Origin: Armigeres subalbatus
Taxonomy: Eukaryota > Arthropoda > Insecta > Diptera > Culicidae
Length of the DNA: 64,000 nucleotides
NCBI RefSeq assembly: GCF_024139115.2
Contig: NC_085141.1
Coordinates: forward strand, 379,891,278 to 379,955,277
Direction of reading: 5' to 3'
Numbering within the stretch: the stretch's first letter is position 1; each line of letters opens with the position of its first letter. A program made the translations under genes and the position numbers. Shown one piece after another: positions 33,400 through 44,800 of the stretch. Below the pieces are notes generated by a model that worked only from the letters and a program-made list of their open reading frames with translations, did not search any database and was not told the origin of the DNA.

Positions 33400-35169
33400 G
33401 TTTGCCTTTAAGATTGTAAACTTTATTTGCGACCCATATTCGGAATAACTCTCTCACTTTTCACGCTGTGATCCCGTTTACTCTCTCCCGTTTTGGGCGC
33501 GGAAAATGTTTTACAGACCCAAGCTGAAAACAGTACATGCGAAAAAAAAAGAATAAATTTAGCCCTATTAAGCTATAGAAATAAAGTGGTTTTGTTTGAG
33601 CCAACCCAGTCTATAGCTGAAAGTCTCCCTAATTTAAAAACACATTTGACATGACATGCAGATCATGGTGCTGCACATATCCATGCACTGGAGCATCCCC
33701 AGAACGTCTTTGCCTTCGGATATCATTTTTCTTACGCTTTAATAATTTTAAAAGGCATCTTTTTCTCCCGATGGGATCTGAATGGTGTGTGTGTGCATGT
33801 GAACCTTGCTCCTGCTATATCCTGGTGCGAGTTTCACGAAGCACAGAGCTGTCTCGCTACACAGAGCACCTTCCAGTTCGTTTCGTCGGTAGATCCTGCA
33901 GCGAGCTGCTGTTTCTCTACAATTTAATACCGAAAGTTGGGCCATAAGCACTCCTGACAGTGCGTAATATTTCAGCGAAATTTATTATTCACGATAGTAC
34001 GTGTGATGCGACGGAAACTCACTTATCTTTTGCATTGCCTTTGAGCTATAGGAATGAAGGAACAACGGCGAAGGAAAGAAGTGCGACCCATGGGTCGGTT
34101 TAACTCCCCGCAGAGAAAGATGAATTTTCAATTATCTGGTGCGGTTGGGAAATAAATCATTTCGAATGGTGAAACTCTAACAAGCGGACTAGTTGGAATT
34201 GCGTTGCAAATAGGAACCTGTCACGCTCGTTATCACTTTTGAAGAGCAGCTGACCAAAATTCCCAACATGTTGAATGGGATCCATCAGCAGTTATGAAAA
34301 CTGAAAAAAAAATCTTTCATCGTATGATAAACTCGAAACTCGGCCATAAGCACGTACCACATTGCACCTCAAAGAGCATTCAAAAAGTGCTTTCTAGTAG
34401 TGTGTAGTGAAATTCAGAGCATAACAAGCTTACAAAAGTGTATAATCACAATGGGTGCCAACGGTATTCACTTTTGAAAAGTCGTATTTTTCGTGCAGCT
34501 TGTCCAAACGAACGAGCCAACTTTGCTAGTTTGTACCATTAACGCTGACTAAACATTAACATTCGTATACGGCACACAGTACGGAGCTCAGTCAGTTCAG
34601 TTGGTCGTTCCGAGAATGAATAAACCAGGTGCAAATACACGTATGTGGGGTACTGCATACGTGTTGCACCATTCATAGAGAGAAAAAAAAATCTACTAAG
34701 CTCAGCTTTTTCTTCTTGTGCACCCATGCAGGTATTTACTCGGTTCGTTTTTTCACTCCTTTGCCAAAAAAAAGTGTACTGTGCGGAGATGGAAGAATGT
34801 GTGCCAAAACCTCAAACTTGTTGAATCGTTAGTTTTGGGATTTATTTTATGTTGTACTGCTTACGATCCGTAGGGCTCATACTGTTTTTATTTCCGGTTT
34901 TGAATTTGCGGTATTTATGCGGATTCTGAAAAGCTTTGCTTTGAGTCACGAACCTCCTCAAAAGCAACTCAATGCTTTGCAAATTACTGAATTGGAGGGA
35001 ATCTCATTAGTTTTTTTTTCTAGTTTTTCATCTAGGACTACATGGTGGTATCAACAGTTCATGAATGGATTCATAAACAAGATTAAACATAACAAAGTTT
35101 TAATTATGTGAGAACAGATCAGGTCTAAGAGGATCAACAACAAGTGGAAAAAATAAAATCCATAATCTT
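33400..35169. other. Intergenic, no gene recognised
   Basis: Short open frames at 33651-33947 and 34539-34832 have no recognisable domain and overlap on both strands. A small imperfect hairpin (GGTGCAAATACACGTATG with CATACGTGTTGCACC) lies at 34629-34670. Confidence 0.4.
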
Positions 35170-35182
35170 AATGCAAATTGAT
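35170..35182. repeat. Target site duplication, left copy
   Basis: AATGCAAATTGAT, repeated exactly at 35591-35603, flanking the RTE-type 3' end. Confidence 0.9.
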
Positions 35183-35590
35183 TTATTTATTTATTACCAG
35201 ACTAAGGCCGAAGTGGCTTGTGCAATACATAAAAGTATTCTCCATTCAGCTCGGTCCATGGCTGCACTTTGCCAACCACGCAGTCTGCGGAGGGTCCGCA
35301 AATCGTCCTCCACCTGATCGATCCACCAGGCCCGCTGTGTATCTTCTTGTTCCCGTCGGATCGCCAAGAACAATTTTCACCGGATTACTGTCCGACATTC
35401 TGGCTACGTGCCCAGCCCACCGCGGTCTTCCGATTTTCGCGGTGTGAACGATGGATGGTTCTCCCAACAATTGATACAACTCTTGGTTCATTCGCCTCCT
35501 CCACGTACCGTCCGCCATATGTACCCCACCATAGATGGTACGCAGCACTTTCCTTTCGAAAACTCCCAGTGCGCGTTGATCCTCCACGAC
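35183..35590 (-). mobile_element. RTE-type non-LTR 3' end, 5' truncated
   Basis: On the minus strand the segment encodes the C-terminal end of a non-LTR ORF2: VFERKVLRTIYGGVHMADGT, RRRMNQELYQLL and RPRWAGHVARMSD are landmarks. It then shifts frame toward GLVDRSGGG. The 3' end is a short TTTA-type repeat rather than poly-A, as in RTE elements. The 13-bp duplication defines both ends and shows that this 408-bp stub inserted as such. Confidence 0.9.
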
Positions 35591-35603
35591 AATGCAAATT
35601 GAT

Positions 35604-36305
35604 GTTCTCGAGCTATTCAATCAGAGCTGCCTCGATACACAAGCTGACCTCTGCTTATATTCATTGGATTGGTTTTCTTCATCGTTTAACACACACAATT
35701 TCGTAGATCATCAAATCAATCATATACGAAGAAATGATACTTTCCCAATAATTTGATGTGCGACATCGAATCCGGTCATGGATGCCCAGGAAGTCGAGTA
35801 TGCTTCTAACCTGAAAACTAGATTGCCAGTGTTCATGAAAATATTCTTCGTTAATAATGATGTTAACGGGTACTACCCGTTGTGCTCTTTAACACAAAAA
35901 TGGAAAACTTGCATGATGTAATTTGTACGTCACTTTCTCAGATTACGGCAGGGAAGGTCTGTTCTGAAGAACTTGAAGTTCAATGAAGAATACTGCCCCG
36001 AATATTTTAAAATATATTCATCCGTAAATTTCTGTACAGATTCGCCCGGTTATTCCTCTTTAAGTTCCTCAACAAATATCTTTAAAATTTACAAATATCT
36101 TTAAAATTTATTTGTACATTAGATAAACTTTATAAACTACATTTGAATTCCAACCATTGCTATTGGAACAAAATCAAAGATGAAGTGGCCTTCCACTTGA
36201 AATGTTGAAAATAATGTAACACACAAAAATAAAAAAAAAATAAACGAATATAAGTGGTTCAAATGAAATGGCAAGCGCGCGCGGGAAGCAGTTTTCTTGT
36301 CTTCT
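35604..36305. other. Intergenic AT-rich DNA
   Basis: Nothing recognised. A short direct repeat TCTTTAAAATTTACAAATA lies near 36080-36110. Confidence 0.4.
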
Positions 36306-36308
36306 TCT

Positions 36309-36852
36309 TCTATATACATAAAAATGAATTTCTGGCTGTCTGACCCTTATAGACTCGGAAACTACTGAACCGATCGACGTGAAAATTTGTATGCAGAGGT
36401 TTTTGGAATCGGGGAAGGTTCTTAAGATGGTTCGAGACCTCTCCCCCTTTGGAAAGGGGGACTCCCATACAAATGAAACACAAATTTCTTCCAAACTCGA
36501 GAGTTAATCAAGCAAATGAAACCAAATCAGGCATGTGGAGGTTTTGGAAGGGAAGATATGTTTTTATGGGGGTTCGAAACCCCTCCCCCATCTGGAAAGG
36601 GGGCTCCCAAACAAATAAGATAGAAATCGAGTCGAGTCAAGTACGAGACACTAAAGACGACCTTACTGTTAAGGTCAAAATACGTATCTGCCAAGGTACA
36701 ATCAAGTGGTGGAATTAAATGGGATGGTACTAACTCGTCTTATGACAAGTGAAGACATTCCACTAAAAGCTCAACATAATTTTTCTTAACAAATTTCTGC
36801 AAAACTCGAGAACTAACCAGAGAATAAATCAGGTGATCGTCGGGTCTGCTAG
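36309..36852 (+). mobile_element. Non-autonomous Helitron-like element
   Basis: The 5' end TCTATATACATAAAAATGAA and the body (GACTCGGAAACTACTGAACC; twin CCTCCCCC/GAAAGGGGG blocks) match the style of insect Helitrons. The 3' end GATCGTCGGGTCTGCTAG followed by T fits the CTAG|T terminus preceded by a GC-rich hairpin. The 5' flanking base is not A, as it usually is, so the exact start is uncertain. A second repeat is nested at about 36640-36780. No Rep/helicase gene. Confidence 0.6.
36640..36780. repeat. Dispersed repeat nested in the Helitron-like element
   Basis: AGTGGTGGAATTAAATGGGA, TAACTCGTCTTATGACAAGT and ACATTCCACTAAAAGCTCAA relate to the 42-bp palindrome family at 23732 and, more loosely, to 41640-41830. 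Confidence 0.55.
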
Positions 36853-37036
36853 TATTCAATAAAAGAGGCCCATTAGTCCCGCCTCTTTGTTGATCGGTAT
36901 AAGTGCAAATATTGTGTAACCGTAACACCACCAAAGGGGCGTGACCACGGCGGCGGAATTCCTGCTGGAAATTTTATTCCCACCGATGGGTCGTGCGGTC
37001 CTCGTCAGCATCAGCAGTGCTCAGATTAAACTTCTT

Positions 37037-37222
37037 GTCTGAAGTAGAGATGTCGTAAAATCTCTATTAATTGATTAGTAACTAATCGATTACTCTCGAT
37101 TCTTGACGATTATTGAATCGATTAATCGTTGGAAAGTAATCGATTCAAAATTAATCGATTATCACAACAATGAACCGATTAATCGAAGTAATCGATTAAT
37201 TTGCGACATCTCTAGTCTGAAG
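37037..37222. mobile_element. hAT MITE (37045-37214) with 8-bp TSDs, rich in ATCGAT sites
   Basis: The element starts TAGAGATGTCG and ends CGACATCTCTA, and is flanked by GTCTGAAG at 37037-37044 and 37215-37222. TAGAGATG-type ends with 8-bp duplications are classic hAT. The 170-bp body is made largely of TAATCGATTA-like palindromes (about seven ATCGAT/ATCGATT sites), so nearly the whole element is self-complementary. Confidence 0.9.
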
Positions 37223-38125
37223 TACTAACGAGTGGCTACCATCAGTGAAAGCAGCTCTTAACCCACAATTCGAGGTGAGACGATTTTTGATCGCTTGGTG
37301 ATGGCAGATAGTTTCCGTCGGTAGCGGAAACACGAGCGCGTGACAGAGAAAGACGCAGCCGAAAATAATTCGTATGGATAGCAGAAGTCAAGTGAAATTT
37401 TCAAAATTATAATTTTAGTAGGTGGTCTGCTACCGTGGGGCATCGAAATCCGTACACTTAAGCACCTTAGTATATGGAAAAGTCATTAGAAAATAGGAAT
37501 CGAATGTGAATAAAACGTTTGTGATTGACACTGGCGCATGAAGGCTTCTACTTTTGAAGTGTTTCACATTTACTCATTAAAAACTACAAAAAACATGATA
37601 AAATAATGAATTAAATCAACTACTCCTGACTCGAAATCCGTCCACCGTGGACGGATTTCGAATCAAAGGATCAAAATCCGTACAGCTATTTCTTAACTAA
37701 ATATTTAAATTGAAACAGCCTGATTGACTAAACTACCACTGTAAATAGTTCGATATGCACCTTAAGAAGCGATCCCTTCGATTTGTATTCCGCTTATCTT
37801 ATGTAACGATTTGCAATTAGCAATTAAAACACAGTTACTTTTGGTGCATTTATGCTCTACCCGAAAACAAAATGGCGGCACAAACTCCGCGTTTGGTGGG
37901 TGGAGATTTGTTTTTGATTTTTGTGGTTTTAATTTCAAAGCCTTTTTACCAATTCTATGCCCTAAAAACTTACTGTCAAGTATCTGAACAGGATAAGATT
38001 AATTATTTCTACATTATTTACCTTTAACCTTCTTTAATTTATTGATATCTCATGAAGTGGACGGATTTCGGTGCTGTACGGATTTCGGTCCCGCACGGTA
38101 CTCTTTTCAGGTTTTATTTTCATCC
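37223..38125. other. Intergenic, nothing recognised
   Basis: A short motif ATCCGTAC/CACGGTA/GGATTTCG recurs at 37450, 37640-37680 and 38055-38100 (for example GTGGACGGATTTCG), a weak dispersed repeat. No gene seen. Confidence 0.4.
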
Positions 38126-38129
38126 ATGC

Positions 38130-38600
38130 GTTTTTGAAGCTTCTCCTTCTGACACGCGCTCGTGATTTTACTACCGACGGCAACATTCTGCTGTCGCCAA
38201 GCGATTATAATTTGCACTTTAAACAAAATTCGTCTCGGCTAAACCTTCGCTTCCACAAAATTGTGATCCTGAGAATCGATCTATTTTCAATACCTACCCA
38301 ATCACAAACTGCAACAAAACCAAATAAATATCTTGAGAAAATTTCACTTGGCTGCCACTGATGCCATCCATGCGAATAAATATTTGAAGCATCTCCCTCC
38401 GACGCGCCTCTCTTTCGTGATTCTGCTACGGACGGCAACTTTCTTGCGCCGCAAAGCTGTTAATTTACACTTTGAGCAAAATTCTTCACACAACAACCTC
38501 TCCTTGTATAAAATGGTGGCCCTGAAAAAAAACCAATTTATTGGTCCTGCAACAAAACCAGATCCAGAACCATGCAAAAAAATTTCAATTGACGCCGACG
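38130..38600 (+). repeat. Two tandem ~255-bp diverged repeat units
   Basis: Both units contain GACGCGC(T/C)TC, GTGATT(T/C)T(A/G)CTAC, GACGGCAAC, TTAATTTACACTTT-like, CAAAATTCNTC and a TGGTGGCCCTGA-type segment. The same vocabulary recurs at 47980-49060, so these belong to one dispersed tandem family. Short open frames over them are not conserved between units. Confidence 0.65.
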
Positions 38601-39079
38601 ATAGCCACTCGATAGTTTGTCGCTTAACCACTAAGAGCACCTCCACGGGAGTCCCCATCTGGGTCCCTATCGCTATTTCCGGGCCCCTGATAGGGACCCA
38701 CTTTTACACCGGAGGTATCTAAACGGGAATGTAAAATAAGAACGCAACTCAAAATTAGCCGTGAGTCTCCAAATTTAGCGCCCCATACTGGGTTGCTAAA
38801 TTTCCATATAGGGTTGCTATTTTGTGAAACGTCACTTTGGTTTAATGAAAAATTGCAGAAAATTTGTTTTTTTTTCAGAACAATTTCGACGTAAATTTAA
38901 AAACAAGGAGAATATTAATTTTTTTTTTAACTAGTGCCCCAGTTCTACTCCGCGAAGAAAGAATTACAGTAATGGATCAGCTATAATGAGGAGCGATGCG
39001 CACCGGCGCCCGCTAGAGCCTGAGATATTCATGGATTTCTCGCGAAAGAAAATTCCACTGTTTTTATTTTGTTATTATA

Positions 39080-39640
39080 GTTATTCCAAGGGAAGGTCTT
39101 CTAGAAATGCCTCAGAAGGTTCCTTTAGTAATTGTTCAGTATGTTCTTCAAGGAGTTCCTCCAGAAAAGCTCCCGCAAGTTTATCTTTTTTGCCGTTCAT
39201 TTAAAAATTATTTGTTTTGGAAATTCATCTTGGATCCCTCCGGGAGTTCTCCAGCAATCTTTGTGTTTTTTTTAAGAATCTTTAGCAGTTCTCCCAGAAT
39301 AGTTTTAGGATTTCTTCCAGATTCTCTCGGGATCTTTTTTTTGGAAAAGCCCTATATTTTTTGTGGTTTCATTTGAAAACTCTCCGGATTCTTTCGGATG
39401 TTGTTACATTTTTTTTTTCTCCGAGACATCCTTCAGAGAAAAAAAAACTGTGGAAGCATTCCTGCTGGAATTTGTCAAGAGATTCATGTGCACCCAAAAT
39501 AATCGTAACGTCATTTTTTCCACAACACTTTTCATGTAACAGTCAATGGGAAAATGGGAAAACTGGTGGGAGTTTCAGGAGGAATTTCTTCGACTGCAAG
39601 TATAAATCCCCGAAAGAAATTTCCAGGAGGAAGGAATAAC
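39080..39640. repeat. Degenerate TTCCTCCAGAA-type repeat
   Basis: Loosely spaced TTCTTCAAGGAGTTCCTCCA, CCCTCCGGGAGTTCTCC and GGAGGAATTTCTTCG motifs, related to the 24-bp arrays but out of register. Probably a decayed relative. Confidence 0.45.
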
Positions 39641-40363
39641 GGTGAAAAATTTTGCTACGACGGGTCTTCAGCTAGCCTTGTGAATAAAATCGTAGAATTG
39701 CCCTCCGGAGATGGCGAGTTCTATTCCCGATTCGGTCAAAGATGCTTTCGAGTATACCTATGAGCTCCATGGGCATAGTTGTCAGTTGTCACACAAAATA
39801 CATACGCATGCAATGGTGGGCACAAAAAAGCTTTAAATTAATAACTGACAAAATGCTAATAGAATACTGAGTTGAGCAGCTAGCCAAGTTCCAGCTGGAA
39901 TGTAGGGCCATTGAAGAAGAATATGACTACTTTTAGCAACGCCCGGTGAGAACTCAATATGTTTACGAAGTTACCGGTGAGAAGATGAGGCGCTATCCTA
40001 AAATAGATCTCGGGAGGGAGCGCTATAATCAGAATAGCGGTGAAGACTCCCGTGGAGGTGCTCTAACCAACGCCATTGTTCTGTGCGCTCTCCGTTTCCT
40101 TTCTTTGTGACCACTCACCGTTTATCATCGTACAGAAACGACGCACGAGTTCGAATCATGTGCCTTTTTATACCCGGTGAAAATGAAACGGTAGGTCACA
40201 AGCAGGCTTGCCAAAAACTCCTCGCCGAGTAGAAAATTAGCAAGAGCAAGAGTTTTTTTAGGAGCAGAAATTAGCATCAAAACTCACAACATTGTGCATC
40301 ATTAAACCCGAGCTTGTGCGTCGCAAAACAAGAGCGAGTCTATTTGTTCATCTTTTTCTTGTG

Positions 40364-40904
40364 GTACCGTCAACTGGGGGGAAGATGATCATTTTTAAGA
40401 CAAAACATGCAATAACAATGTGTGTTTACATTTTAAATCGAAACAAATATTTTCAAAACATGTACTGTTATACGTTGCAATAATCAACAACTTTAGTTTT
40501 CTGAAATGCGTTCGCATTTATTAAAATAAATTAAATTATCACACATTTTTTGAGTAATCTGGTTTGGGGTGAAGTTGATCAAGACAGCTCTACTAAAATC
40601 ATTATGACCTAGTAGTCAAAATACACTAGGTTATTTGTATGAATGTTGACTTTACTACGTAATAAAGTCTACGAAGTCAATATTTGAAACGAAAATAGCG
40701 TCATTTATGACTATCTCTCTCTTTCTTCCACAAAATGCATTTTCATGATTATAATCGAAAAACTCGGATTTCTACCTAGCGGTAACATTACTTGAACGGA
40801 GAATATTGTTGACTACCGTTTCATAAAAAAAATTGGCACTTTTGACTGACACATCAAATGATCATCTTCACCTCAATGATCATCTGCCCCCCAGTTGACG
40901 GTAC
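40364..40904. mobile_element. MITE-like element with ~30-bp inverted ends
   Basis: The left tip GTACCGTCAACTGGGGGGAA is matched by the inverse of the right tip (CCCCCCAGTTGACGGTAC). Arms continue with GATGATCATT, and GATCATCTTCACC recurs inside. The 541-bp element has no coding capacity; the 63-codon frame at 40292-40483 crosses its edge. Target duplication unclear. Confidence 0.8.
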
Positions 40905-41084
40905 GTCACTCACTCACACTCAAAACAGCCTCCAAGATTTTTCTCACATATAAAGCGTCGCTCCGGAGGCTCAATGAGTGCTCTTTCGCCCGACGCCTCA
41001 CTCACATGTGTTTTTATTTTGCTTTTCCTCACTCTGTTTTTTTTTGTATCTCTGCCACTCAATTGTGAGGATGCGAAGGCAGCA

Positions 41085-41171
41085 TTTTGCTGATGATTTA
41101 TTATTATTATCTTTATTATTGAGGTTTTCGGTCCTGGGCCGGATCACCTCGCAAATTTTTTTGCTGATGAT
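41085..41171 (-). mobile_element. 61-bp retrotransposon stub (41098-41158) with 13-bp TSD
   Basis: TTTTGCTGATGAT occurs at 41085-41097 and 41159-41171. Between them are only 61 bases: on the minus strand, a GAGGTGATCCGGCCCAGGAC body end followed by an AATAATAATAA-type tail. This is what extreme 5' truncation of a non-LTR element or SINE leaves. Confidence 0.8.
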
Positions 41172-41639
41172 GATTTTATTTGACTCTAGCGTGTGAGTGA
41201 GTTTTGTCAAGCCTGGTCATGAGGCCCGTAACTTACATCATTCTGATGTCCGTGTTAGGAACGCATGAATGGGATTGGTTGGTTCTGATATTTTTACTGG
41301 GTAGGACAAAAATTGAAATTTTCAATAGTTTATTATTAAATAATCAAAAGTTTTAATGAAATTGACAAATTGCTGGAGAGTTGCGGAGTCGATTGATATA
41401 TAAATCTCGAAAATCCATCAAAAGATAAAGGCTCTATTAACGTTCAAAATCTTACATGATTTCGTGACGGTCCCCAATTTTAGATTCTGATTTGACGACA
41501 CCAAAACCTTCGGATAAGGTTTTGCCCAAACCTAGCAGTACGCATGTTCTACATAGGTTATTGTAACTTATATGCGACCAGATTCAGTCACATATAAGTT
41601 ACTGTAACCATTTTTGTCTAACTTGTGCTGCTCGGGCAC

Positions 41640-41830
41640 GTCAAAAGCTCTGGAATGTCTTCACTTGACCTAATATGAGTTCGCACTATCCCATTTGATT
41701 CCATCACTATCACTTCATTGTAACTTTATAGATACGTATTTCGATTGAATTTAGTGTCAAGTACAGGACAATCAAGACGGCTTTGCTGCTAAGGTCAAAA
41801 AAGTATCTGTAAAGTAGCAAACAAGTGGAT
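41640..41830. repeat. Dispersed repeat, diverged relative of 36640-36780
   Basis: GGAATGTCTTCACTTGAC, CTATCCCATTTGATTCCATC and ATAGATACGTATTT match the inverse of the 36640 block. Further on, CAAGTACAGGACAATCAAGA and CTGCTAAGGTCAAAA match the forward orientation. The copy may therefore be a decayed two-armed palindrome. Confidence 0.5.
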
Positions 41831-41879
41831 GTTTTTCCCAAAACTGGAACTGGGGAACACCCCTTGGCGGTCAGAGATA

Positions 41880-44800
41880 GACGAGTTTCTCAGAAAGTTC
41901 CTCCAGGAATTTCTCAGAAAGTTTCTCCAAGAACTCCTCCGGAATTTCCTCCAGAAATTCCTCAGGAAGTTCCACCAGGAATTCCTCCGGAAGTTCCTCC
42001 AGGAATTCCTCCATAAGTTCATCAAGAAATTCCTCCGAAAGTTCCTCCGGAAGTTCCTCTGGAAGTTCCTCTGAAAGTTCCTTCAGAAACTCATCCAGAA
42101 TTTTCTCCGAAAATTCCTCCGGGAATTCCTCCGGAAGTTCCTCCGGGAATTCCTCCGAAAGTTCCTCCGGGAATTCCTCCGGAAGTTCCTCTAGGAATTC
42201 CTCCGGAAGTTCCTATGGAAGTTCCTCCGGAAGTTCCTATGGGAGTTCCTCCGGAAGTTCCTATGGAAGTTTCCTCCATTAATTCTTCCGGAAATTCCTC
42301 CACAAATTCCTCTGGGAGTTCCTCTAAAAGTTCCTTCAGAAAAGTTGCTCCGGGAATTCCTCCGGAAGTTCCTCCGGGAATTCCTCCGGTAGTTCCTCCG
42401 GGAATTCCTCCGGAAGTTCCTCCGAAAATTCCTCCGGAAGTTCCTCCGGGAATTCCTCCGGAAGTTCCTCCGGGAATTCCTCCGGAAGTTCCTCCGGAAG
42501 TTCCTCCGGGAATTCCTCCGAAAGTTCCTCCGGAAGTTCCTCCGGGAATTCCTCCGGAAGTTCCTCCGGGAGTTCCTCCGGAAGTTCCTCCGGGAATTCC
42601 TCCGGAAGTTCCTCCGGGAATTCCTCCGGAAGTTCCTCCGGGACTTCCTCCGGAAGTTCCTCCGGGAATTCCTCCGGAAGTTCCTCCGGGAATTCCTCCG
42701 GAAGTTCCTCCGGGAATTCCTCCGGAAGTTCCTCCGGGAATTCCTCCGGAAGTTCCTCCGGGAATTCCTCCGGAAGTTCCTCCGGGAATTCCTCCGGAAG
42801 TTCCTCCGGGAGTTCCTCCGGAAGTTCCTCCGGGAGTTCCTCCGGGAATTCCTCCGGAAGTTCCTCCGGGAATTCCTCCGGAAGTTCCTCCGGGAATTCC
42901 TCCGGAAGTTCCCCCGGCAATTCCCACGGAAGTTCCTCTGGGAATTCCTCCGGAAGTGCCCCCGGGAATTTCTCCGGAAGTTCGCCCAGGAATTTCTCCG
43001 GAAGTTCGCCCGAGAATTCCTCCGGAAGTTCCCCCGATAATTCCTCCGGAAGTTCCCTCGAGAATTCCTCCGGAAGTTCCCCCGAGAATACCTCCGGAAG
43101 CTCCCCCGGGAATTCCTCCGGAAGTTCCCCTTCGGAAGTTCCCCTGGATATTCCTCCGGAAGTTCCTCCGAAATTCCTCCGGAAGTTCCTCCGGGAATTC
43201 CTCCGGAAGTTCCTCCGGGAATTCCTCCGGAAGTTCCTCCGAATTCCTCCGGAAGTTCCTCCGAATTCCTCCGGAAGTTCCTCCGAATTCCTCCGAAGTT
43301 CCTCCGGGAATTCCTCCGGAAGTTCCTCCGAATTCCTCCGGAAGTTCCTCCGGGAATTCCTCCGAAGTTCCTCCAGGAACTCCTCCGGAAGTTCCTCCGG
43401 GAATTCCTCCGGAAGTTCCTCCCGGAATTCCTCCGGAAGTTCCTCCCGGAATTCCTCCGGAAGTTCCTCCCGGAATTCCTCCGGAAGTTCCTCCCAGAAT
43501 TCCTCCGGAAGTTCCTCCGGGAATTCCTCCGGAAGTTCCTCCGGGAATTCCTCCGGAAGTTCCTCCGGGAATTCCTCCGGAAGTTCCTCCGGGAATTCCT
43601 CCGGAAGTTCCTCCGGGAATTCCTCCGGGAATTCCTCCGGAAGTTCCTCCGGGAATTCCTCCGGAAGTTCCTTCAAATTCCTCCGAAGTTCCTTCGAATT
43701 CCTCCGGAAGTTCCTTCGGGAATTCCTCCGGAAGTTCCTCCGGGAATTCCTCCGGAAGTTCCTCCGGGAATTCCTCCGGAAGTTCCTTCGGAAATTCCTC
43801 CGGAAGTTCCTCCGGGAATTCCTCCGGAAGTTCCTCCGGAAGTTCCTCCGGGAATTCCTCCGGAAGTTCCTCCGGGAATTCCTCCGGAAGTTCCTCCAGG
43901 AATTCCTCCGGAAGTTCCTCCGGGAATTCCTCCGGAAGTTCCTCCAGGAATTCCTCCGGAAGTTCCTCCAGGAATTCTTCCGGAAGATCCTCCGGGAATT
44001 TCTCTGGAAGTTCCTCTGGAAATTCCTCCGCGAATTCCTCCGGAAGTTCCTCCGGGAATTCCTCTGGAAGTTCCGCCGGAAATTCCTCTGGAAGTTCCGC
44101 CGGAAATTCCTCTGGTAGTTCCTCCGAATTCCTCCGGAAGTTCCTCCGGAAATTGCTCCGGAAGTTCCTCCGGGAATTCCTCCGGAAGTTCCTAAGGGAA
44201 TTCCTCCGGAAGTTCCTCCGAGAATTCTTCCGGAAATTCCTTGAGGAATTCCACCGGAAATTCCTACGGGAATTCCGCCGGAAATTCCTCCGGGAATTCT
44301 GCCGGAAGTTCCTCCGGAAATTCCTACGGAAGTTCCTCCGGAAGTTCCTCCAAGGATTCCTCCGGAAGTTCCTCCAAGAATTCCTCCAGAAGTTCCTCCA
44401 AGAATTCCTCCGTAAGTTCCTCCATTAATTCCTCCGCAACCTCCTCCGGGAATTCCTCCGGAAGCTCCTCCTTAAATTCTTCCGGAAGCTCCTCTGGGAA
44501 TTCCTTCGGAAGTTCCTTCGGGAATTTCTCCGGAAGTTCCTCCGGGAATTTCTCCGGAAGTTCCTCCGGGAATTCCTCCGGAAGTTCCTCCGGGGATTCC
44601 TCCGGAGGTTCCTCCGGGATTCCTCCGGAAGTTCCTCCGAATTCCTCCGAAGTTCCTCCGAATTCCTCCGGAAGTTCCTCCAGGGAATTCCTCCGAAGTT
44701 CCTCCGGGAATTCCTCCGATAGTTCCTCCGGGAATTCCTCCGAAAGTTCCTCCGAAAGTTCCTCCGGACGTTCCTCCTGGATTTCCTCCGGAAGTTCCTC

